Positions 11,431-23,989 of a DNA stretch of 64,000 nucleotides are shown in pieces. Each line of letters starts with the position of its first letter. The first letter of the stretch is position 1. The notes under the pieces are model-generated. The model made no database searches. It saw only the letters and a program-made list of their open reading frames with translations, and was not told the DNA's origin. Location of the stretch: the NCBI GenBank assembly GCA_032717465.1, contig CM064732.1, positions 30,660,138 to 30,724,137 on the forward strand, read 5' to 3'. Made by a program: the position numbers and the translations under genes. Source of the stretch: Coenobita brevimanus (Eukaryota > Arthropoda > Malacostraca > Decapoda > Coenobitidae).

Positions 11431-11439
11431 TGAAAATAA

Positions 11440-11717
11440 TAGAGATTTATAGTTAACTGCATCGTGGAGACAAAAATGGGAGGAAGGAGGTAAAGGGGAA
11501 GAAAGTGGGGTATGAAGAAAGGGGGTTATTGGGTAGGGAGGAGGAGGAGCATGTAAGAGGGTGAAGAGGGGAAAGAGAGAACAAAAGGAGGGATACAAGT
11601 AATAGGTGGTTATGAAAGAAGTGGAAGAGAGACGACAAATGAAGGAAGGGAAAGAGATGAGTTTAGACGGGATAAAAAATGGGATGATGGTGGAAGATAA
11701 GAATGACAAGAAGAGGC

Positions 11718-11796
<79 letters not shown>

Positions 11797-11960
11797 AAAG
11801 AGAGGTGGAGATGAAAGGGTGGCAGGAAAAAAAAGGGCCAAGTTTTGGTTATAGAGGGGAGAGAGGGAGGGAGAAACACATACGAGGGAGCTTAGAGAGG
11901 ACGGAGAGAGGGAAAATACGGAAAAAGGAGAGAAAACAAGAGGGATGGGAGAGATCAAAA
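11440..11960 (+). repeat. purine-rich tract with (AG)n microsatellite
   Basis: The + strand is almost all A and G, with an uninterrupted (AG)n run at about 11720-11791. Large Ser/Leu-rich ORFs on the minus strand are artefacts of this composition. Confidence 0.9.
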
Positions 11961-12106
11961 CACGATAGGGGAGGACTTGGGTAGTGGGGGTGGTAGGGGC
12001 TACGTGGGGTGGGGGTGAATAACATAGTGCTTTTAATTGCCGTCAGTGAGGTGAGTGAGTACTGATTGACTGACCTGTGATAGAATTTGACCGATATTAT
12101 TAGGGT

Positions 12107-12111
<5 letters not shown>

Positions 12112-12190
<79 letters not shown>
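12112..12190. repeat. compound (GT)n(GA)n microsatellite
   Basis: (GT)n at 12112-12144 followed directly by (GA)n to about 12190. Confidence 0.95.
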
Positions 12191-12195
<5 letters not shown>

Positions 12196-12329
12196 CAAAT
12201 TACGACGGCAAAGGAACGGTAAAATGGCATCAAACGAAACACAGAAGCATTCAGAAGAGGAAAGAATAAATAAAAAGAAAGAAAAACATTCGGAAGCCGA
12301 ATGCTAACGGCCCGCCGGAATATGCTGTT

Positions 12330-12742
12330 GGCCAAGTCCAATTTTAGACTATATCTTGATACCCTGAAGGTTTCATGTTGATAACTCAAGCCGTTCATAA
12401 GATATAATGGTGCTAAAGGCGGGCGATAAAAACTACCTTACATGACGTTTGGCAGCAATTTTGGTGACCTTGACCTTGACCCCGAGTGCCCATTTTCGAA
12501 CTCGTCCAAGATTTTGGTCATATATTGATACCCTGAAGGTTTCATGTTGATAGCTCAAGCCGTTCATGAGATATAATGACGCTAAAGGCAGGCGATGAAA
12601 ACTAGTTGACCTTTGGCAGCAATTTTGGTGACTTGACCTTGATACCGAGTGCCCATTTTCGATCTCGGCCAAGATTTTGGCCATATCTTGATACACTGAA
12701 GGTTTCATGTTGATAGCTCAAGCCGTTCATGAGCTATAATGG

Positions 12743-12794
<52 letters not shown>

Positions 12795-12845
12795 GCAGGC
12801 AAAAACATTATCGCTCCGCCATCTAAAGGCAGGCGATAAATATAA
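12330..12845. repeat. tandem array of three ~165-170-bp units
   Basis: The block TTGATACMCTGAAGGTTTCA recurs at about 12355, 12524 and 12689. Each unit also has CTCAAGCCGTTCATRAG, GGCAGCAATTTTGGTGAC and CCGAGTGCCCATTTTCGA. The last unit runs into (AC)n at 12745-12791, followed by AAAGGCAGGCGATAAA, which also closes the earlier units. The ORF in this area is not coding. Confidence 0.85.
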
Positions 12846-12869
12846 ATATTAATAAACAAATAAACATGT

Positions 12870-13097
12870 AGATAAATTTGTATATCTGTCTATCTATCTG
12901 TCTACCTACCTATCAATCTACCTATGTATGTATCTATCTATATATCTATATCTATATCTATCCATGTATGTATGTATGTATGTATGTATGTATGTATGTT
13001 TGTATCTATATCTATATCTATCCATCTATGTATGTACTGTATATATGTATGTATGTATGTTTGTATCTATATGTATATCTATCCATCTATGTATCTA

Positions 13098-13180
<83 letters not shown>
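12870..13180. repeat. (TATC/TATG)n and (AT)n microsatellites
   Basis: Tetranucleotide tracts of the types TATC, TATG and TATGT from about 12880, followed by (AT)n at 13098-13178. Tyr/Ile/Cys-rich ORFs are artefacts. Confidence 0.95.
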
Positions 13181-13182
<2 letters not shown>

Positions 13183-13564
13183 AAAAGGGAGTACAAATAT
13201 GAGATGTTATGGTCGTAGAATGGACGAGAGGTATATAGGAAAAATATGACAGATATAAGAATTAAATTGGACTGAAAGACGGAAGGGAGGAATTATAATT
13301 AAACTGGACAAATCAAAGGATGTACAGTATAAAGGGGGAATCATATGGACGATAAAATGAGGTAAAATGGAAAAAGGAAAGGGGAAAAATGGGGACGACC
13401 ATCATCCATTTACTCAATTTTTGTGGTGTCATTACATGACTGGACACTGAATGACAGGCCAAATGGATTCCCGCAACCGATGAAACCATTGATTGAGTCA
13501 GGTAGTAACCATGCAACCAGCGAGTTGATGCCTGGTGGTCTAGCGGACTAACCCCCGTGTTTTT

Positions 13565-14247
13565 AAACTTTTCCTTCTCTTTTAGATGCATGGGAAGGAC
13601 ACCCTTCGCTGAACTGCTATATTTAAAAACATCCTAGCTGCTCGTAGGACAAGGTCTTCCCACTGCACAGCCAAAATTATTGGAGCTTGACGGAATCATT
13701 TGACCCTCTCTTCAAAAATCTCTTCGCAGTTTTTGTGCGTTCTTTTGTAGTTTATTGTCTTAAATGTATTTAAAATGACGATGAAAGGTACTTCACAATT
13801 TTATTAACACGATTTGCAACCTTATATTGATTTGTAATTGCTACTTGTATATATTTAAATACAAACATTAAAAATAATAATATTCCGCGAATATAATTTA
13901 TCAAAATATTGTCTTGAGGAGTGAACGCCACTGTCGTGTTAGCCAGAATGGCATTTATGACTGAATACAAACCAACAGTATGGATGTGGTGGCGACGTCT
14001 CACATCTCAGCTGTGTTGTGCTTTCATTATCCAGCACGAGATATGCGTGCTCTGATGTGTTAGTTTGTAAATCTAACGCTCCACCATGCCAGATATCAGC
14101 AGGATGGGTAGTTTTAGCTTAACAGGGCTACCAACCTGAACATTTTCCCTTCCCTTCTAAGGGAATCTGTTTGGATACCGATGGAAATCAAAACTCCTTC
14201 GAAGGGAAAGGAAAGTTTAGGGAAGGGATTATTTTTGAGATTACGGC
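13565..14247. repeat. dispersed repeat J, copy 2
   Basis: Aligns with 6290-7262 from CTTTTCCTTCYCTTTT at the left to GGATTATTTTTRAGA at the right, with the internal blocks GTCTTGAGGAGTGAAC and GCTTTCATTATCCAGCAC. It lacks about 290 bp present in copy 1. Its terminal inverted repeat is degraded. At 13528-13556, directly outside the left end, TGGTGGTCTAGCGGACTAA resembles a tRNA A box, with no B box downstream. Confidence 0.65.
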
Positions 14248-14659
14248 CGTAAGGCATTCCAGGCGGATGTCTCTTGTGAGGCTAGTTCACGGACTGGTTG
14301 CTGTTCGCTTATCAAATAACGCTACCCGGGGTCTTGCTGCACGTCACCCTCCCATGAAATGTCTTTACTCAGTAGTCTACACCCGGGCCCTGATGCCTAT
14401 GGTAGAATGGAACGATACAGGACTGGATGAAATAAGAAAGAAGACAACTGAAGGGCAATAGGAGAGAGAAAGAAGAGAAGAAATGTAAAAGAGAAGATGT
14501 GGTAATAGAAGAAATTAAGGGCAAATAAGGAAGGGTAGAATGTGAAAGCATACATCAAAGAGGAAAACGAGAGAATAATAAGGAACCTTAAGAGGGAAAA
14601 AGTAGAAATTACAGAAGAGTATGGTAATCCAGAGATTTGTCTTTTACAATATATCATAC

Positions 14660-14661
<2 letters not shown>

Positions 14662-14743
<82 letters not shown>
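14662..14743. repeat. (GA)n microsatellite
   Basis: Uninterrupted (GA)n of about 80 bp. Confidence 0.95.
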
Positions 14744-14745
<2 letters not shown>

Positions 14746-14929
14746 TCTAACTTCAGACGGGAAAAGGGAGAATTATATACAAAACATTTCTTTATTTTGT
14801 CATTAATACAAGCAGTTATAGACTATGAAAATGAGTGTTGCTTAATGACAATGAATGAAACATGAAGCAGGTCAAAGAATGAAGCATCAGTGTCCACAAG
14901 CTGGTCAAAGAGCTGAACACTGGATTTTG

Positions 14930-15400
14930 TCCTGTGACTGACTTTTGACAGATTGTTCTTAAAATGGAATTACTTCATCCATACAAGACTCTCAACACGT
15001 CTAGTAAGTTTAGACCAGTTTGGAACAAAACTGTCTGCGTTAAACTTTCCGTGTGACCTTGATCTTTGGCCTCTTATTCTCAACAAAATAAAATCTTCGC
15101 CCTGCTCTAACCTTTAACCCTTCCACCAAGTTTGGTCCAAATCAGATCAAAATTGTTTGAGTAGCTCGAATCTCTGACCTTGTCTTAAGACCTTGACCTT
15201 CGACTGATTGTTATCAAAGTAGAATCACCTTATACTTCCTCTTGGCTCAAGCCATTCCTAAATTTGGTTTCTATCGGATCAAAGTCGTTTGGCCTGTTTG
15301 ACCCTTGACCAGTTATTATAAAAAGGGTAGGTCGACCCCAGGGGACACTTTCAATACATCCATCATGTTTGGTCCAAACTGAATCAAAGCTAAATTTTTG
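14930..15400. repeat. degenerate tandem array, period about 123 bp
   Basis: A GACCTTGA-type block recurs at about 14940, 15055, 15178 and 15303, each with a following TTTGGTCCAAAYYRGATCAAA-like stretch. Units are strongly diverged. The period is close to that of the tandem units in element H. Confidence 0.6.
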
Positions 15401-15403
15401 CGG

Positions 15404-15464
<61 letters not shown>
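15401..15464. repeat. compound (CT)n(CA)n microsatellite
   Basis: (CT)n at 15401-15426, then (CA)n to about 15464. The 5' truncation point of a CR1-like LINE lies exactly at its end. Confidence 0.95.
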
Positions 15465-15465
<1 letters not shown>

Positions 15466-16190
15466 GTTTGGTAAAAGTGGAAAATGACCTGATTGGGATT
15501 ATAAGTTAGGAAATAAAACCCTATACACATCAGAAAGAGAGAAAGACCTAGGTGTGATTATCAATAACAGACTATCTCCGGCTGACCACATCAGCGAGAA
15601 GGTACGGAACATGTATACACTGCTTGCAAATATGAGAATAGCATTCACATACATAAATGAAGACATGCTAAGAAGGATAATAACATCATTCATTAGACCA
15701 ACCCTGGAATATGCATCAGTAGTCTGGAGTCCCCATCTCAAAAAACACATAGAGAAGATTGAAAAAGTTCAAAGGGCCGCTACAAGATGGATACCAAGCT
15801 TAAGGGATCTAAGCTACGAAGAAAGACTAAATAAACTGAATCTACCAACACTACAGGAGAGAAGGAAAAGAGGTGACATGATAATGCTATATAAGTGCAT
15901 ATCAGGGAAGGAAAAAATATACATAAATGATTACTTAACATATGGAGAAGCATCAGCAAGAGGACACTGCAAAAAACTGTATAAGAAGAGAGGTGATGAA
16001 GACGTAAGGAAATTCAGTTTCCCAAACAGAGCAATTGATCAATGCAATGCACTACCGAATGAAATAGTGTGTGCCAAAACAATTCACAAATTTAAGGATA
16101 TGTACGATAAATATGGTTTAAGACACGGGACAGTACGAGCTTGACTCATTCCTGTAAAGATACAATTAGGTAATAACAATTAGGTAAGAA
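15465..16190 (+). mobile_element. CR1-like LINE 3' fragment
   Basis: A plus-strand 5'-truncated element retaining the RT thumb and C-terminus plus a short 3' UTR. After the stop at about 16144 the sequence ends in two copies of an AATTAGGTAA-type unit (about 16162-16187), the short tandem repeat expected at the 3' end of CR1-group elements. No poly-A tail is present. The 5' junction coincides with the (CA)n microsatellite. Confidence 0.85.
15510..16144 (+). pseudogene. CR1-like RT C-terminal region, open for 196 codons
   Basis: Residues ERDLGVIINNRLSPADHI lead into LEYASVVWSPHLKKHIEKIE, VQRAATRWIPSLRDLSYEERL and LPTLQERRKRGDMIMLYK, the conserved thumb to C-terminal blocks of CR1/L2-type LINEs. 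The frame 15554-16144 is uninterrupted and ends at a natural stop. Catalytic palm and endonuclease are absent because of 5' truncation, so no activity is expected. Confidence 0.85.
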
Positions 16191-16625
16191 CACATACACA
16201 CAGCCAGCCAAACATTACCCTGCTTCTCGCTGTTGCTAGCGGCAATATAAAAACAGATAACAAGAAGACTACGGAAAAGGGTGACATCCTTAATTCACGT
16301 TTTCTACCACCAGTAAATTCAGTTTAAGAAGAATCAATATTGAGAAAAATTTGTTAACTAATGCTGTGTCTAAAACCCGCCTGTTGAAATAATCTCTCCT
16401 ATAATGGACAAAATTTCCTGGCCGTGTTAGGGGTAAAGTACAATATGACGTCCCCTGGTGGAAAGGGTTAATGGATAAATTTGGCTGAAAAATAGTTACA
16501 TGATAGTGTCCACGAAAAACCCAGACAACCACGAACGCCTGACTAAATGACTAAATCCCATAAGAAAAGAGACAGATGAAAAATATACAAAATAAGGAAG
16601 CTACTACTATTCTCAGATAGCTCTC
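16190..16625. other. no gene recognised
   Basis: Nothing supported by motif or repeat similarity. Confidence 0.4.
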
Positions 16626-16631
16626 CCCCCA

Positions 16632-16634
<3 letters not shown>

Positions 16635-16680
<46 letters not shown>

Positions 16681-17520
16681 TTCCCCAGCATTTAACAACT
16701 TGCTGAAAACCTTCCCAAAATCTGTCTCATTTTTCAACTCCTGATCCTAATCACATTTTCTCTCTCGCCCTCACTCCGACCCAAATCATCACGCTTACCC
16801 TCTTCCACACCTACTGTCACACTATCATTTTAATATTCTCCCTTACCCCTACCTTTACCCTCACCCTCACCCACTCCAACTTTTTCTCCCACTCACACAC
16901 CCACCCTTTTTTTCCAAGTCTCACTCCCACTCTGTAATCCTTGTTTTTCCTTGCCACGAAGATCTTGATGACAATCTCTTTTACTCTTTTTTCTACTTCC
17001 ACTCTCACTTTTTTTTTTTTCTTAATTTGTCCCCGACTTTTATTCTTACGCCAATCTCACATTTACACACACTTTCTCCTTTCCACCGTTTCTCCCTCTA
17101 TCAGTCTTCCTTTTTTGCTTCCCCTATTGTCTGTCCCCTCGCCCCCCCCAACAGACACAATCAGACTGGCACTACATCCTCAAGTCCCACTCCTATTCTT
17201 ACCTTCAAACCAACTTCCACTTGTTCACATTCTCACTCTAATTCTGTAATATTCCTCCAACACTCTGAGTTGCATCTCACTCCCTCTCCCTGTCCCTCTC
17301 ACTCCTACATTTCGCCGTCTCTTATCGTCTTCTTTCTCCCCCCACTCTGCGTCTCCTAGGAGCCGGCAAACACTTACTGTAATTTCACACTCTTTTCCTC
17401 TTCCTCTCCCATTCTCCCTTCTCCACACACCACTGCACACACCCCGCCTCTTCCCTATCACTCGCACTCCCATCCCCATACCCTCCCATCCCTTCCCCAT
17501 TTTTTTTTCTTGTGTCAACA
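16635..17520 (+). repeat. (CT)n microsatellite and pyrimidine-rich tract
   Basis: (CT)n at 16635-16677 and a long C/T-biased stretch to about 17520. ORFs on both strands are compositional artefacts. Confidence 0.85.
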
Positions 17521-17667
17521 TTACGAACCAGCATCCTAAGACGCCCCACAAGAGCCTCCTTTGATGCCAGACTCCCTTTTCACTTCTGGGTTTCATCCCC
17601 AAAGGAAATTCATTAGCTTGAACACGAAAGAAGTTATGAGAGTCGGGGATGTAGTGAAGATTTTATT

Positions 17668-17669
17668 TT

Positions 17670-17739
<70 letters not shown>

Positions 17740-17765
17740 CTATCTATTTATCTATCTATCTGTAT
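17668..17765. repeat. (AT)n(GT)n(TATC)n microsatellite
   Basis: (AT)n, then (GT)n at about 17707-17737, then TATC units. LINE E begins about 20 bp further on. Confidence 0.95.
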
Positions 17766-17799
17766 ACCATTATATTATAAGTGCGTTTTCGCAGATGAC

Positions 17800-18727
<928 letters not shown>

Positions 18728-18746
<19 letters not shown>

Positions 18747-18958
18747 GAGTAAATGCAGATAAAACAAAAGTGATGATATCTTGGGTTGGTGGCGGTACTG
18801 TCAAAGAAGGGGGAGAGTGGCCATGTACTAATTGTCACAAGGACGTGGGAAGTAATTTCATCTTGTGCAGTGTCTGTGATAAGTGGGTGCATAAGAGATG
18901 TAGTTCTATGAAAGGTAGACTGCGAGATAATGCTGATCCCATGTGTGCGTTGTGTTAG
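18728..18958 (+). pseudogene. E C-terminal PHD-type (C4HC3) zinc finger
   Basis: In the 76-codon frame the spacing is C-x2-C-x10-C-x2-C-x4-H-x2-C-x14-C-x2-C, from WPCTNC to CALC. This fits the PHD consensus exactly, with the conserved Trp two residues before the His (DKWVHKRC). It directly follows VNADKTKVMISW, the end of the RT palm. PHD fingers commonly bind histone H3 tails; whether this one contributes to target choice is unknown. All eight metal ligands are kept although the rest of the copy is decayed. Confidence 0.75.
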
Positions 18959-19189
18959 GGAGAGCAGGTGGAGACTGTCAGGCGTGAAAATACTAAACTT
19001 CCTGATGAGTCTCTTGAGTGCGTGGAAAGTTTTGTTATTTGGGAGACATGTTTTGTGCGAGAGGTAGAGCTGGAGCTAGCTCTGTGGCTAGAGTGAGGAG
19101 TGATCGGAAGAAGTTCAGGAGCTGTTGCCTCTCCTGAGATTTAGAGGATTCTCCCTCCATGGTATGGGATCTTGGTATGCAGCATAAGT

Positions 19190-19640
19190 TAGTAGTGGAA
19201 TGCTGTATGGTAGGGAGACTTGGGCAGTAAAGGAAGAGGATATTCGCAGGCTCAGACGTACAGATATGACAATGATTAGGTGGATGTGCAGTACGTCCCA
19301 GGGTGTGAGGCCTGGGGGGGCTAGGTTTATGAGGGAAGAGTTGAGGGGTAGGATGGGACTGGAGTGTATTAGTGTTGAGATAAAGGAGAGGTGATGGTTT
19401 GGGCATGCAGAGAGGATGGGGGATGATAATTGGGTGCAGGAAGTGAGAAGTGTAAATGTCAGGGATAAGAGTACAATAGGTAGACCGATAAAGACCTGGG
19501 ATGAGGTCATTCAGTGTGACCCCAGGGATAAGGGACTGGATAGGGAATCTGCCAGAGATCGAGAGGCATGGAGAGCCGCCATTATGTGCCCAAGGCCGAC
19601 GCATGCAAGCATGTTGGAGCCATATAACCATAACTATATA
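19190..19640 (+). pseudogene. E C-terminal block
   Basis: Two frames (19200-19394 and 19416-19655) read MLYGRETWAVKEEDIRRL, RWMCSTSQGVRPGGARF, GRPIKTWDEVIQCD and SARDREAWRAAIM. These are the end-of-ORF2 blocks shared by LINEs of this type. A stop at about 19392 splits them in front of FGHAERMGDDNW. Confidence 0.75.
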
Positions 19641-19684
19641 TGTAACTATAAATAAATAAATAAATAAAAAAGTAAATAAATAAA

Positions 19685-21715
19685 TCATCATCATCATCAT
19701 CATCATCATCCGGATCTCCTTTCCCAACCAAGGGCAGGGTGAGGAGTAGCAATGTTCAGACAGCACAACCTTGCCCAATCCAATAGGCCACGCTTCCATT
19801 TACTCATCATTCAAGCCCCCGGAATCCTGGCTCTACCGGATACGCCAAAAACATTCACCACATTCTGCAGCTTCACACAACGTATCCGATTAAGTCAATC
19901 CGGATGCTGCCGTGCTCACACGGGGTGCCAAAATCCCTGATCATGCACTTCTCCTCACAACATTCATCCAGCTAGCTCGATCTCTTGTCAGTTCCCTAGC
20001 CTCACCGACTTCCAAACCTCTCTTCCTCAAACACTCGTCCTCCATATCTCTCCACCTTCTCCTTGACCTACCTCGCCTCCTCCCTCCTTCAAATTCGCTC
20101 ATGTATACCTTTTTTCACCACTCTGTTGTTACCCATTCTTTCCACATGACCATACCATCTCAGGACACTCTCTTCGATTATGATGTCCACAGACTTCCTC
20201 ACTCAACACCTTTCACGAATCACATTATTTCGTATCCTATCCACCCTCTGTACTCCACATACATTCCTCAGCAGTCCCATCTTCACTGCTCTTACTCTTG
20301 ACTTTTCATTTTCATGCCACACGATAGCCTCACACCCATATGTTAAAGTTGGCACTAACACTCGCTCATGTAAGCCTCGTGCAGCTGCAACACTCATGCC
20401 CCTGTTTCTTATTAAGGCCTTCATTGCACCAGCTACTTTTCGTCCTTGTGTCTCTCTACTTTCAACTTCTTTTGCACATTTTGCTCTCTTTTCTATCACT
20501 ATACCCAAGTATTTGAATTCTCTCACCAATTCCAGTCTCTCTCTATTCACTGTGACATCACACTGGGAGTCACCTTCTCTCTCAATAACCATCACTTTAC
20601 TCCTCTCTACATTTACTCTCAAGGCACGACTCTCACAGACATCAGCATAACTCTGCATTAGCCTACCAAGTTCTTGTCCGGTATTTGCAAGCAGTACTGG
20701 ATCATCAGCATACAACAAATTTGACATATTCCATCTATCACCATTCATTACCAACGCCATCCCTCTCTCCATTACTCGTGTTTTTACTTCTCTCATCTCC
20801 CCATCCATAAATATATTGAAGAACCATGGGGACATCACACAACCTTGTCGCACGCCCACACCGATCGTGAACCATTCACTAAGATGCCCATTAATCCTTA
20901 CACATGCTTCGCTACCATCATAAAAACTCTTGACAGCACCTAGCAGCTTACCATCTACACCATACATGCGCAAAATTTTCCACAATCCCTCTCTGTCTTC
21001 TTTGTCGTATGCTTTTTCCAGATCCATGAATGCCATAAACATCTTATGGTCCTTCTCACAAACCTTCTCTGCTATCTGTATCACTGCAAAAACTTGATCC
21101 ACACATCCTTTGCCACTCCTAAAGCCACCCTGTTCATCACTCACTAGGACTTCTGATATCTCTCTTACTTTCTCTATAGTAATTCCTCCATATACCTTCC
21201 CTACCACACTGCCCTGATAATTCTTGCGCTCACTTCACTCATTTATATTTTTGTACAGGGGTACAATCACGGCCTTTTTCCACTCTGCAGGCACAGTTTC
21301 ACTCATCCATGCCTTCTTACATATCATCCAAGCACTTCATTCCACTCACTCCACTACACTTAAGCATCTCTGCATACACCTCATGAACCCCAGCTGCTTT
21401 CCCATTTTTCAGCCGCTTCACAGCACTCTTCACCTGTGCGAGTGTCACATCTCCTGACACTGCCTTCCTTCTCTGCACCCCCCTAAAACCAATCATGTTT
21501 ATAGCCGCTCTGCCCTCTCTATTCCCATTCATTAGGCTTTCAAAATATTCTTTCCATCTGGTCCTTACTTCATCTCCATGGGTTAGTTACCTACCACCTG
21601 CATCCTTCACACCATCACATTTCTTTCTGCTTTCACATCTACATTTCCACACCTCTTTCCAGAATAACTTCCTATTTTCAGAGTAGTTCGCATTCATTTG
21701 CTTCCCAGATCATAT
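19685..21715 (-). mobile_element. LINE copy B1, (GAT)n tail
   Basis: A minus-strand 5'-truncated LINE of about 2 kb, closely related to B2 (48605-51960) over its full length. Its tail is (GAT)n, seen as ATC repeats at 19686-19710, touching the tail of E. The 5' end stops at about 21715 exactly where (AT)n begins. It contains the EN-RT linker, RT and C-terminal region. Confidence 0.85.
20203..21207 (-). pseudogene. B1 reverse transcriptase, 334-codon open frame
   Basis: The open frame holds VGKVYGGITIEKVR, SDEQGGFRSGKGCVDQVFAV, motif A FMAFMDLEKAYD, VGVRQGCVMSPWFFNIFMDG, motif C SNLLYADDPVLLANTG, RVNVERSKVMV and the thumb FKYLGIVI. The tail reads YGCEAIVW and RNVCGVQRVDRIRNN. Catalytic Asp of motif A and the YADD pair are intact. 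The EN-RT linker is at 21317-21532 in another frame, so the ORF is broken upstream, and the endonuclease is absent. It is one of the two best-preserved RT domains here. Confidence 0.85.
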
Positions 21716-21717
21716 AA

Positions 21718-22090
<373 letters not shown>

Positions 22091-22370
22091 TATAGGGTGT
22101 TTTGGGAGGATATAGTAGGACATAACTTTGGGAAATGTCAGGTGAAGTAATTCAAGGCCAAGAATGTTATATCGTAACGTGTCCAAATCTTACCCGTTAC
22201 TGATAACATGAGTGAAGTACGAGGAGGTCAGTTCTCGCCCATAAGGTAATCAGTAATTGTAGCTCCGTAACGGTTGAGATTTTAACACAAGATAATATAC
22301 AGTTTGCTTAGAATTACCTCATCTGTCATTTCTCAAAGTTATGCCTGTTCCTCTCTGGACACCTTGTATA
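22091..22370. mobile_element. palindromic MITE R, copy 1
   Basis: About 280 bp with long imperfect inverted arms of about 115 bp each. Left arm starts TATAGGGTGTTTTGGGAGGA; right arm, reversed, starts TATACAAGGTGTCCAGAGAG. Both arms contain GGYATAACTTTG, GAAAT, TAATTC, and AATCT...CCGTTAC in the same order. No ORF. A second copy is split across 58939-62100. TA at both outer edges fits a TA target duplication, but this cannot be proved in AT-rich DNA. Confidence 0.75.
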
Positions 22371-22479
22371 ATGGCTGTAATGAAGGTCACAGTCGGGAAC
22401 TTCAGGAGAATTTTATCAGTCTTGCGAAGCAGGATGGAATCATTTTCGAAAACGGTCCTATACCGCTGCGTGAGATTCA

Positions 22480-22482
22480 GCC

Positions 22483-22516
<34 letters not shown>

Positions 22517-22533
22517 TGTGTGTGTGTGTGCGT
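22480..22533. repeat. (GT)n microsatellite
   Basis: Interrupted (GT)n run within otherwise repeat-derived DNA. Confidence 0.95.
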
Positions 22534-22555
22534 GTGCTTCAACTCCTTCTAGGGT

Positions 22556-23160
22556 ATTTGACAGATCTGAATGAAACTTCCCAGGTGAGTTCGTTGGGAT
22601 ACTAGGAAGGTCTTCAGCTATATGCAATTTTCCAACCACGATTTTTAGTGGGTGCCAACCCATTTCCTCAAATAATACATTATCATAAATAGTAAAAAGA
22701 GGGTAGATGTGGATTTAATATCTTAGTACATGTTGTACAAGGGACTCCTCCGAAATGCCATATTTGGGCAGCATGATTCCCCCAGTGATTCTTGGGGGGT
22801 TGGGTCCTCCTCCTAATTATAAAGAAGATCAGAAACACGGGCAAAGTGAGCATACGGGGTTCAACAAAACTTCCCAGGTCATTTCGTCTGTTTCCTTTAT
22901 AACATTTTCCACTGTATAGAAATTTTTCACCTTTATTTTTGGGGGCTCAGCCGCCCTCAAAACTTATAAAAGGAAGAAAATGGGGGAAGGAGGACAGATA
23001 TGGTGCTGATTTCTTAGTAAATGTTGTACAACGGACTCTCACTCGCATTGCGATATTTGGGAATCGTGCCTCCCCCAATGATTCTTGGGGGGTCAGCCTC
23101 CTCCAAAAATAAAAACGATCAGAAAAAGTGGAACATGAGCACGTGGATTTCAACGAAATC
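22556..23160. repeat. diverged tandem repeat, period about 285-290 bp
   Basis: AAACTTCCCAGGT recurs at about 22573 and 22868. The block TTAGTAMATGTTGTACAA with GATTCTTGGGGGG recurs at about 22725-22800 and 23015-23095, and the block following it, GATCAGAAA, recurs in both. At least two full units and a partial one are present. No coding potential. Confidence 0.7.
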
Positions 23161-23485
23161 AGCAAATATATCACAGGATTGGAATGCAGTTTCCATGACT
23201 TCTCTGAATGCACAGGAGGAAACTACACTACTTTATTTCTTGATGTACGAGTATATAGAGAAGCGGGGCAGTCACTCAGTCACACTCACAGCATTTTTGC
23301 ACACACTGTAACAGAGCTCCGTATGGTTCCTCACCTCTTTAAGGGCCTTCACACGCTAGGTGTTTCTGGTGAAGCTTCCATATGATGCCTCACTGTAGTT
23401 CCCTAAGGCCTTTTACGCACAAGGTCCTTCATTCTAACCAGCTTCCTTTTTGAAGGCTCGTATTGTTCCACATCTATCAAGTAGT

Positions 23486-23530
23486 TACCAGCCGCGATAG
23501 CGAAGCTGATATTGTTACTGTATTTGTTTT
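23486..23530 (+). repeat. element H, left-end stub
   Basis: TTACCAGCCGCGATAGCGAA and the following AGCTGATATTGTT match the left end of the H elements at 34373, 56758 and 57903. Only about 40 bp remain. Confidence 0.7.
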
Positions 23531-23769
23531 TGTATATCGTTGCTATCACCAGGCAGTTATTGTTGGTTTAGAGAAGACTTCTCATAGTTAAAGAACAACT
23601 AAGACCAATTTTTAACTGTCAGTTGAAAAAGTCCTCCCTTAGCTGAATAATAATTGACAGGTGGTGGGAAAAATAAAATGGGTAACATTGTCAAAATTCT
23701 CATGATAATGTAAGGTGGTATCCACACACATACAGTACATCGATACACATCTGTGCAAATGATGATTAA

Positions 23770-23985
23770 TGAATATACAAAAACAATGGATCTTGAGATT
23801 TCTAAATTTTTTTGGTTTAACTTTTGACCCCATATATCCCCCCAAAAGCCCCCTCCCCCAACAATATGCCTTGGGCCCAGGGAGTAATTGAGCCAAAGCT
23901 GAAACGAAGTGGTGAAAACATAAAGAAATAGCGCCAAGTTGGAAAAATATTTGGAAGAAAGAAACGGAGGAAATACTGCGGCTCT
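23770..23985. repeat. dispersed repeat O, copy 1
   Basis: Diverged match to 43790-44010: TTTTGACCCCA, then a CCA-AGCTGAAA segment and GTTTGGAA-type end (here ATTTGGAAGAAAGAAA) in the same order. Non-coding, class unknown. Confidence 0.45.
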
Positions 23986-23989
23986 CCAC

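Noticed and set aside
11332..11958. 208-codon minus-strand ORF
   Set aside because: Antisense of a purine-rich tract with (AG)n.
13528..13556. tRNA-like A box beside repeat J copy 2
   Set aside because: No B box follows, and the next bases belong to J.
19035..19799. 254-codon minus-strand ORF
   Set aside because: Antisense shadow of LINE E and of the tail junction with B1.
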